A stretch of 64,000 nucleotides of DNA, taken from positions 1 to 64,000 of the forward strand of contig CAJOHX010000004.1 of the NCBI GenBank assembly GCA_905234475.1, given 5' to 3'. The notes below the pieces were generated by a model, which saw only the letters and a list, made by a program, of their open reading frames with translations, did no database searches and had not been told where the DNA came from. Below, one piece after another: positions 58,043 to 64,000 of the stretch; position 1 is the stretch's first letter; each line of letters starts with the position of its first letter. This DNA is from an uncultured Bacteroidales bacterium (lineage in GTDB: Bacteria > Bacteroidota > Bacteroidia > Bacteroidales > UBA932). Made by a program: the position numbers and the translations under genes.

Positions 58043-58708
58043 CTAGCGGCCGGCGGAGCCGCCGGGGCGGAGCGGGAGCTGTTTGCTGAGGATGATGTCG
58101 ACCTCGCGGTAGCCCAGGGAGGTGAAGAGGCGCTGAAGGCTGGCGACGCCGGAGGCCTCGGCCTGGTCCAGGACACCGGCCTGGACGGCGTCGGCGCGCA
58201 ACCGCTGCTTAGCCTGGAGGATGATGCCGACCGTCTCCTCATGCGTGCGGTGGCCGGAGAAGTGCTCGTAGTCCGTCGGGTTGATGATCACGTCCAGGAC
58301 CTCCACCGGCGGGAGCGTGACCCGCAGGGTGTCGCCCGAGACGGAGAAATCCGACGGCTTCATCTTGGTCAGGTCGAAGCCGGCGCGCACACGCCCCTTG
58401 CAGATGATCACGAAATCGCCGCTGCCGGTAAAGCGGCGGATGCCGTCGACGCGCCGCAACTCTCCCAGGTAAGAATTGTCCCGGTCCGTGAGGACCAGCT
58501 CCTCGTAAAAGCCGGCGCTGGACAGCTCGCCGATGCGGCGTACCTGCTCCACGACCGTGGCCGTCTTGTCGATCTGCAGGCCGCGGGACGAGCGGGTCCG
58601 GCCGGGCCAAATTACCCAGATCACCCCTGCCGCCAGACACAGGAGGAAGACCAGCAGCAGCACAAGGCGCCGCAGGCGGGATTCTCTGGGTTGACGGGGC
58701 TTGCTCAT
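58043..58708 (-). CDS. DUF4230 protein with a membrane anchor
   Basis: This 221-aa protein of unknown function has one N-terminal membrane segment (about 13-34, LVLLLVFLLCLAAGVIWVIW) after a basic stretch, with the DUF4230 domain outside. Domain features: VEQVRRIGELSSAGFYEELVL, FVIICKGRVRAGFDLTKM, and a C-terminal helix leading into the strand YREVDIILSKQ. It has no lipobox, unlike its neighbour. Its start overlaps that gene's stop by 4 nt (ATGA). The family assignment is from memory of the pattern, supported by the tandem paralogue. Confidence 0.78.
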   Translation of the reverse strand: MSKPRQPRESRLRRLVLLLVFLLCLAAGVIWVIWPGRTRSSRGLQIDKTATVVEQVRRIGELSSAGFYEELVLTDRDNSYLGELRRVDGIRRFTGSGDFVIICKGRVRAGFDLTKMKPSDFSVSGDTLRVTLPPVEVLDVIINPTDYEHFSGHRTHEETVGIILQAKQRLRADAVQAGVLDQAEASGVASLQRLFTSLGYREVDIILSKQLPLRPGGSAGR

Positions 58709-59304
58709 TCGAAGACGATCTGGATGTTCTCAAAACCCATCTGCTCCAGCATGGAGCGGAAAAACTCCTCCGCGTTGGCCTCGGCCTCGTCGAGGATGCC
58801 CAGTGTGGGCAGGTCGCGGACGATGTCGCGCTCGCCCTGCCGGAGCAGGGCCTGGCGCTCCCGGTCACTGAATTTCTGGCGGAAGCCGGTCACGTCCTCG
58901 TACTCGAGCCGGATCTCCTCCGGGGGGATGTTGATGGTGAGCACCGTCGCGTGCGGCAGCACCATGGCGACGGAGCGCGACTCCTCGTCCACCACGATCC
59001 TGTCCAGCGGGATGCGGTCGAGGTGGATGCCTGCCTTGAGGTAGGCGGTGCAGGTGAACAGGATGCGGCGGTTGCCGATCTTGAACCATTCCCCTTCGTC
59101 GCGGGCGCGGACGGCCTTGCGGACGGTGTATTCCACCGTGCCGAGCTCGGAGGTCTGGCTCAGCGCCTGGATGCGGCTGGCGAGCAGGTCCTGCAGCGAG
59201 GGGCCGCGGGAACATGCTGCCAGCAGGGCGACTGCCACGAGGAGGGAGATTCGCCGGTCAAGCCGGCGAATGACGGATCGGGGTGCGGACCGGAAACGGG
59301 ACAT
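58705..59304 (-). CDS. DUF4230 lipoprotein; repeat-encoded signal-peptide start
   Basis: This 199-aa lipoprotein has lipobox LLAAC and a DUF4230 domain: TSELGTVEYTVRKAVRA, then RRILFTCTAYLKAGIHLDRI, then VLPHATVLTINIPPEEI, ending in EQMGFENIQIVFE. It is a distant paralogue of the next gene. The basic start of its signal peptide (SVIRRLDRRIS) is encoded by a palindromic repeat, so the export signal was apparently built partly from inserted DNA. It follows the DUF697-type gene by 1 nt. Confidence 0.8.
   Translation of the reverse strand: MSRFRSAPRSVIRRLDRRISLLVAVALLAACSRGPSLQDLLASRIQALSQTSELGTVEYTVRKAVRARDEGEWFKIGNRRILFTCTAYLKAGIHLDRIPLDRIVVDEESRSVAMVLPHATVLTINIPPEEIRLEYEDVTGFRQKFSDRERQALLRQGERDIVRDLPTLGILDEAEANAEEFFRSMLEQMGFENIQIVFE
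59244..59277 (-). repeat. Palindromic repeat, family B, inside a DUF4230 gene
   Basis: On the coding strand GTCATTCGCCGG-CTTGA-CCGGCGAATCTCCC has a perfect ATTCGCCGG/CCGGCGAAT stem. It is translated in a different frame from the prmC copy, giving VIRRLDRRIS. Confidence 0.88.
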
Positions 59305-59305
59305 G

Positions 59306-60292
59306 CTACTGCGCGGCTTCGGCGGGGACTTCCGCGGGTTGTTCTTTCTCGCCGTTGATCCACGCGTCCAGCTTCTGCCCCATCAGGGACAGGCCGGAGA
59401 TGGTGGTGTCCCGGGACAGGACCAGGAAGGACTTGACCGCGTCCAGCATGGCGCGGCGGCGCACCTTGGCCCCAGACTTGCCGGACAGGGCCTGCGCGCC
59501 TTCGCGCAGGTACGCCAGCGTCACGTGGCCGATGCGCAGCGACAGCAGGGTGTTGGCCGTGCCGTCCACCAGCGACTTGGTCACCGTGCCCACCAGGGGC
59601 ATGTTGGAGAGGGCCTTGAGCTGCAGCATCTCCGGATCCACCTCCACCTTGTCGAGGGCGTCGGAAAGGTAGTAGCTGAAGAGCGAAGTCGCAAGGATCC
59701 GGGCGTACTGCCTGCCGAGCTGGCCCCAGGTGGGACGGTAGCCCGAGCAGCGGATCACGTCTGCGATCATCCGGCAGTTGATCACCAGCGAGGTGATGGC
59801 GTCGATGCGCCCGACCTGCGAGACCGTGGTCACGAGGAAAACGGTCTTCGCCCACTGGTGGATGTGCTCCTGCGCCTTCGCGAAACGGCGGTCCAGCTCG
59901 CCCTGGATGATGCCCCGCAGCTCCGCCAGGTCATAGAAACGGTCCAGCTGCGCGAGCAGTTCGCTGCGCCGCGCGGCGGCTTCCTCCGCCGGCAGGTCGC
60001 CGAGGTTGTCGGCCAGCGAGCGGGCAAAGGACTTCAGCTCCCTGCGCAGCTCGGGCGTGTCCTCCGCGGCGGGGTCCACCGACAGCTTCGGGAAGGGCTT
60101 CGCAAACAGGATGCGGCAGGTCGGGATGACGACCAGCCACACCAGCGCCCCGGCCAGCAGGCCGTAGAAAACCCACGCGAGCACGGGCGAAGCCGCGGCG
60201 AGCTTGTCGCCGATCACGATGACATTGCCGGCCAGCAGGATGACGGTGACCAGCGCCAGGCTGACGCCCAGGGTGACCAGCGTGCGTTTCAT
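59306..60292 (-). CDS. DUF697-type (YcjF-like) membrane protein
   Basis: This inner-membrane protein of 328 aa has two N-terminal membrane segments (about 7-27 and 35-58), a helical region, and a C-terminal part with the DUF697-like pattern LSNMPLVGTVTKSLVDGTANTLLSLRIGHVTLAYLREG. DUF697 proteins such as YcjF are paired with GTPases (YcjX). Here the partner is the dynamin-like GTPase directly upstream, whose stop overlaps this start as ATGA. It is probably the membrane receptor or anchor for that GTPase; this is inference. Confidence 0.75.
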   Translation of the reverse strand: MKRTLVTLGVSLALVTVILLAGNVIVIGDKLAAASPVLAWVFYGLLAGALVWLVVIPTCRILFAKPFPKLSVDPAAEDTPELRRELKSFARSLADNLGDLPAEEAAARRSELLAQLDRFYDLAELRGIIQGELDRRFAKAQEHIHQWAKTVFLVTTVSQVGRIDAITSLVINCRMIADVIRCSGYRPTWGQLGRQYARILATSLFSYYLSDALDKVEVDPEMLQLKALSNMPLVGTVTKSLVDGTANTLLSLRIGHVTLAYLREGAQALSGKSGAKVRRRAMLDAVKSFLVLSRDTTISGLSLMGQKLDAWINGEKEQPAEVPAEAAQ

Positions 60293-62055
60293 ATAATGAT
60301 GTCTTTAAGCTGACGCAGCAGGGATTCGAGCGTGTCCAGCAACGCGTCCTCTTCCGGATGCGTCATCTGCTGCAGCCGCTCGGTGAACTGGCCGCGGATC
60401 TGGCCGAGGTAGCCGGCCTGGATGCGGTCGATCTCCGCCGTGAGCAGGCGCTTGAGGTTCTGGATCGTATGTCCCTCGGCGTCGCCGTAGAAATAATGCT
60501 CCATGTTGGCGATGCTCTCGCGGACCGTGTCGGCCTTGAGCGGGAAGATCGACGGGCGCATGAAGCGCTTCACCTTGTCTTCCGGGATGTTCTGCTCGCT
60601 CTCCGCGCGGACGGTTTCCAGCGCGGCAAGCGGCTCCAGGGGCACGCCGAGGCGGGCGTTCACCGCCTCGAAACTGTCGCGCTGCCGGTCGCCGAACAGG
60701 CGGTACAGGCGACCTGTCAGCTTCTCGTCCACGTCGTAGAGGAACGACGCGAGGATCTCCTTGAGCAGCGCGAGGCACTCCTTGCCGGACATCGACTTGT
60801 TGACCATGCTCTTGGCGAGGGTCTTGAAAAGGGACCGGTCGGCGTCTTCGGAGATATTGGCCACGATGGTGTCGTAGTCGGTCTGCGAGAGGCCCAGGGC
60901 CTTGTCCAGGCCGTCCAGGTGCTCCTGCAGGGCCTGGCGGTCGCGGCGCCGGGCGTCGAGCTCCTGCGTCCGCTCCCAGATCTTCTTCACGAGGTCGTCG
61001 CGGAGCTTGTCGGTCCGCTCCAGGCAGCGCTCCAGGCGCTGCTCGCCGACCTGGGAAGTGATCTTGCCGACCAGGCGCTCCTCCACCTCCTCGAAGGCAT
61101 GATACTCCCGCTCCAGCTCCGCCTCACAGCCCGGCCGGGCATTGCCCTTGAGGTGGTCCGTGACCATGCCGAGGTTGAGGCAGCTGACGTAGTCGGGCTC
61201 GATGTTGAAGCCCTTGCGCTTGATCTCCTCGTACTCGCTCTTGCTCTGACGCTCCACCTCCGCGCGACGCTGCTCGTCATTCTGCCACCAGGAAGCGTCG
61301 AAGATATTGTGGATCAAGTACACCGGCACGGAGCCGTTGTATTCGCGGAGCTTGTCGAGATACTCGTTGGAAGTCACGTTGAAGGCCGACACCGAGCTGT
61401 GGACGAACAGGATCAGGTCCACGCGCCGGGACATGGCGTCATACAGGGCGCCGGAGAGGTTGATCCGGTTGCCGTCGAAGCCCGGCATGTCCGCCAGGAA
61501 AATCTTGCCGGCGTCGGTCCCGGTGAGCATCTTGCTGCCGGGGGTGGTGATGGCCGTGATGATGGAGTTGTCCTGCCGGCTGTACGACGGGGCGATGTAG
61601 TTCTCGATGTTCTCGTCGCTGAGCGGATAGGCCTCGCGGGTGAGGTGCTCGCGCAGCTCCGAGTCGTCCTCGATGATGCCGCGCAGCTTGTCGATAATCA
61701 GGTCCAGGTCCTTCTCCTTGCGGGATTCGTCCTTGGAGGAATAGATCTCAATCGCCGGTTCGGCACCCGCCTCCACGCTCGAGATGATGGTCGGACGCAG
61801 GGTGCATTCGAGCTTGTCGGTGGGGCTGACGTAGCGATGCGCCAGCAGGTTGACGAGGGTGGATTTGCCCGACTTGACGGGCCCCACCACCAGCATGATG
61901 AACGAGCCGTGGCGGTACTCCTGCGCGCGGCGGGCAAGCCGCTGCAGGCCGGCGGCGATCTCTTCGTCGCCGCCCAGCCGCGGCACGTATTCCGCGCTCA
62001 GGGCTTCCAGGAGCGCGGATACCGCATCAAGCTTCTTCTCGTTGCCGGCTGCCAT
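60289..62055 (-). CDS. Dynamin-like GTPase
   Basis: This large GTPase of about 588 aa has the start MAAGNEKK; the track's start eight codons earlier lies over the previous gene's stop. G1 is GPVKSGKSTLVNLL near residue 58, with switch Thr in LECTLRPTII, and G3 is LADMPGFDGNRINLSG. G4 is unusual (YLIHNIFDAS rather than T/NKxD), as in several bacterial dynamin-like proteins. Long helical stretches after residue 280 (ERLVGKITSQVGEQRLERCLE; LDARRRDRQALQEHLDGLD) would form the stalk. No membrane segment is present. It probably remodels or tethers membranes with the DUF697 protein. Confidence 0.85.
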   Translation of the reverse strand: MAAGNEKKLDAVSALLEALSAEYVPRLGGDEEIAAGLQRLARRAQEYRHGSFIMLVVGPVKSGKSTLVNLLAHRYVSPTDKLECTLRPTIISSVEAGAEPAIEIYSSKDESRKEKDLDLIIDKLRGIIEDDSELREHLTREAYPLSDENIENYIAPSYSRQDNSIITAITTPGSKMLTGTDAGKIFLADMPGFDGNRINLSGALYDAMSRRVDLILFVHSSVSAFNVTSNEYLDKLREYNGSVPVYLIHNIFDASWWQNDEQRRAEVERQSKSEYEEIKRKGFNIEPDYVSCLNLGMVTDHLKGNARPGCEAELEREYHAFEEVEERLVGKITSQVGEQRLERCLERTDKLRDDLVKKIWERTQELDARRRDRQALQEHLDGLDKALGLSQTDYDTIVANISEDADRSLFKTLAKSMVNKSMSGKECLALLKEILASFLYDVDEKLTGRLYRLFGDRQRDSFEAVNARLGVPLEPLAALETVRAESEQNIPEDKVKRFMRPSIFPLKADTVRESIANMEHYFYGDAEGHTIQNLKRLLTAEIDRIQAGYLGQIRGQFTERLQQMTHPEEDALLDTLESLLRQLKDIII

Positions 62056-62060
62056 GGGGT

Positions 62061-62804
62061 TTAGTCCTTGTCGGACCAATAGGTGATCTTGCGATACTCG
62101 CGGTTCACGTAGGTGTCAGTCTCGACCTCGGGCTCGCTGTCATCCCAGGGCTCCTCCCAGCTGTCCGTGGTCGTGGTGACCAGGCGGACCGTCCAGTTGC
62201 CCTTGTCGTCGAACTCCTGGTAGTCGTACTCGATGGTGCAGGACTCGTTGTAGCCTTCGTTGTAGCTCTCGAAGGTGATCCGGCTCGGATAGAACTTGTC
62301 GCCCTCGTACTCGTACTTATAGTCGGCGCCCCATTCCCAGCCGGTATACTCTTCGGTGGCTACGCGATCCTTCGCGTCATAGGTATACTTATAATGGCTC
62401 TCGTTAAACACATCCAGGTCGTCGTCAAGGAAGTTGCCCTCCTCGTCGAGAACCGAGCAGTCGTAAGAGACGAGCCTGCCCTTCGCATCACGGGTGATCG
62501 TCGACCACTGGCTGGTGCCGGCGATGAAATTGCCCTCGGTGTCGTAGATGTAGAGGTTGCCATACTCATCCTGGATCACGCGGCCCTCCCGGTCGAAGGA
62601 CATCAGGAGTTCGTCCTGCTCGAGCCAGGGGTCGCCCTGCTCATCCTCCGAGGAGGTCTCCAGGAGCAGCACGGAGTAGAAAACGTTCTTCACGTCGCCG
62701 GTCATTCCGAAGGTGTGCACGTCTGCGGAGGTCTTCTGGGCGCCCTTCTCGCAGGACACGAGGGCGAAGACCGCCATCAGCACAAAAACTGCAATCTTTT
62801 TCAT
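62061..62804 (-). CDS. Lipoprotein with YD-like beta repeats, unknown function
   Basis: This 247-aa lipoprotein (start MKKIAVFV, lipobox ALVSC; an ATG two codons upstream is possible) is rich in Asp, Glu, Tyr and Trp. It has repeated short beta-hairpin units such as FDREGRVIQDEYGNLYIYD, TYDAKDRVATEEYTG and YDYQEFDDKGNWT, reminiscent of RHS/YD repeats but far too short for a toxin. It lies 5 nt before the dynamin-like gene, so it heads that operon. TATCTTTG at 62827-62834 is its likely -7 box. Function is unknown. Confidence 0.75.
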   Translation of the reverse strand: MKKIAVFVLMAVFALVSCEKGAQKTSADVHTFGMTGDVKNVFYSVLLLETSSEDEQGDPWLEQDELLMSFDREGRVIQDEYGNLYIYDTEGNFIAGTSQWSTITRDAKGRLVSYDCSVLDEEGNFLDDDLDVFNESHYKYTYDAKDRVATEEYTGWEWGADYKYEYEGDKFYPSRITFESYNEGYNESCTIEYDYQEFDDKGNWTVRLVTTTTDSWEEPWDDSEPEVETDTYVNREYRKITYWSDKD

Positions 62805-62857
62805 ATTCATTTTGGTTATATCAAGGCAAAGATAATGATTTCAAGGAATATCCCCAA

Positions 62858-63985
62858 CTATCGCGCACTGGCGATGACCTCGGCGAGGAGCCTGACGCCG
62901 GCTTCCATGCGGGAGGCGTCGAGGAAGGAGAAGTTGAGCCGCATGGTGTTGCGGTGCGAGCCGTCGGGGTAGAAGAAGGAGCCCGCGACGTAGGCGACCC
63001 CGGCGGCGAGCGCCCGGTCGTACAGCGCCACGGTGTCGATCTCCTCCGGCAGGGTTACGAACAAGAACAATCCCCCCTCCGGATGCGTCCAGGACACGCC
63101 CTGCGGCATGTATTTGTCCAGCAGGGCGAGCATCTTGTCCCGCTTGGCGCGGTACAGCGCGATGCTCTTCTGCAGGTTGGCGTCCAGCGCGCCGCTGCCC
63201 ATGAATTCCGCCGCCATGTACTGGTCCATGATCGGCGGGCAGAGGTCCAGCGACTGCTTGCAGACATAGATCTGGTCCAGCAGCTCCACGGGTCCGAGGA
63301 TCCAGCCCAGCCGGAAGCCCGGGGCGAAAATCTTGGAGAAGCTCCCCAGGTGGAGCGTCCGCTCCGGCGCCAGGGAATAGATGGTCGGCACCGGCTCGCC
63401 GCTGTAGCGCAGCTCCCGGTACGGGCTGTCTTCTACGATCAGGAAATCCTGCTCCCGCGCCATCGCCACCAGCTTTTCGCGCGCCTCCAGCGTCATCGTC
63501 TCCCCGCTCGGATTCTGGAAATCCGGGATCACGTAGCAGAACTTCGGCCTCTTGAGGCCAAATTCTTCCAGGGTGCGGATCTCCGCGCGGTAGGATTTGA
63601 AGGACTGCAGGGCGCCGAGGTAGGTCGGGGCGGTGGTCAGGACCACGTCGCCGGGATTGACGAACACGCGCGTGCAGACGTCGATGCCCTGCTGCGAGGA
63701 GGTCGTGATCTGCACGTTCTCCACCGGGACGCCGTAGCGCCGGGAGATCACCTCCCGCAGCTCCGGCACGCCCTGCGTCGCCCCGTACTGGAGCGCCCTG
63801 GCGCCGTATTTCTCCAGCACCTGCGCGCTGATGCGGCGGATATCCTCAATAGGAAAGGTCGCCGCATCGGGATAGCCCCCGGCGAAAGAATAGATCGCCG
63901 AGAGATCCACCTTCTTGAAGATCTCGCGCACCGGGGACCGCATAAACGATCCTACATCCTCGGAGAAGAACTTATCGTACTCCAT
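62858..63985 (-). CDS. PLP-dependent aminotransferase, class I/II
   Basis: This fold-type I aminotransferase of 375 aa resembles 2-aminoadipate/aromatic aminotransferases (the MocR-related group without a DNA-binding domain). Residues: YSFAGGYPDAATFP near the start, YGATQGVPELREVISRRYG, TTSSQQGIDVCTRVFVNPGD, YVIPDFQNPSGETM (the Asn and Asp that hold PLP), DSPYRELRYSG, and the PLP lysine in LGSFSKIFAPGFRLGW. The substrate is not certain. It begins 15 nt from the window end. Its stop lies about 50 nt from the lipoprotein gene, which has its own promoter box. Confidence 0.88.
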   Translation of the reverse strand: MEYDKFFSEDVGSFMRSPVREIFKKVDLSAIYSFAGGYPDAATFPIEDIRRISAQVLEKYGARALQYGATQGVPELREVISRRYGVPVENVQITTSSQQGIDVCTRVFVNPGDVVLTTAPTYLGALQSFKSYRAEIRTLEEFGLKRPKFCYVIPDFQNPSGETMTLEAREKLVAMAREQDFLIVEDSPYRELRYSGEPVPTIYSLAPERTLHLGSFSKIFAPGFRLGWILGPVELLDQIYVCKQSLDLCPPIMDQYMAAEFMGSGALDANLQKSIALYRAKRDKMLALLDKYMPQGVSWTHPEGGLFLFVTLPEEIDTVALYDRALAAGVAYVAGSFFYPDGSHRNTMRLNFSFLDASRMEAGVRLLAEVIASAR

Positions 63986-64000
63986 ATCTCAGATCAGCGT

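Noticed and set aside
63986-64000. Possible end of another leftward gene at the right edge
   Set aside because: Two TGA triplets are present on the minus strand, but 15 nt are not enough to tell whether either is a real stop codon.

Overview
The window looks like chromosome from a high-G+C, host- or rumen-type member of the Bacteroidales (phylum Bacteroidota). The reasons are SusC/SusD-type genes, a fimbrillin cluster, lipoproteins with Bacteroidota-style lipoboxes, almost no Shine-Dalgarno sites, and several promoters matching the Bacteroides pattern TTTG-N19/20-TAnnTTTG (fimbrial operon, tRNA-Val, phosphotransferase gene). The species cannot be named from the sequence alone.

Layout. 1-5,043: a leftward fimbrial operon with an OmpA-family protein, a FimB/Mfa2-like lipoprotein, three complete fimbrillin-like paralogues and the first codons of a fourth. 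Each gene junction after the first carries a small palindromic repeat. 5,100-6,600: a secreted unknown and a phosphotransferase. 6,816-9,392: an apparent integrase-less island inserted at the 3' end of tRNA-Leu. It carries a ParDE-type toxin-antitoxin pair, a small membrane protein, a 42-residue peptide and a fimbrillin-like lipoprotein. 9,760-16,756: the rod-shape operon mreB-mreC-mreD-mrdA-rodA, followed directly by a two-domain esterase. 16,833-24,748: ispD, an Lrp-type regulator, topA, then PBP1A-ddl-prmC. 24,923-26,777: an unknown lipoprotein and a HicAB pair. 26,761-39,686: mostly housekeeping genes (U32 protein, TPR protein, DUF3109, hemW, comF, fabG, pepP, NlpC/P60-LysM, cutC, transglutaminase-like lipoprotein).

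39,746-57,792 is a polysaccharide utilisation locus. A leftward operon (GH32-like enzyme, four esterases, GH127-type enzyme) diverges from a rightward operon (esterase-SusC-SusD), and single GH43 and CE1-type genes face inward from either side. Beta-L-arabinofuranosidase, GH43 and many esterases together point to an acylated, arabinose-containing plant polymer; this is inference. No regulator was recognised in the locus.

57,884-63,985: tRNA-Val, then a leftward operon of a lipoprotein, a dynamin-like GTPase, a DUF697-type membrane protein and two DUF4230 proteins, headed by an aminotransferase gene. The GTPase-DUF697-DUF4230 cassette is my best candidate for an undescribed system. The other notable signal is a family of small palindromes, all lying in the same orientation relative to transcription. 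Their stems vary with compensating changes, and several copies are translated in frame inside prmC, hemW, the U32 gene and a DUF4230 gene.
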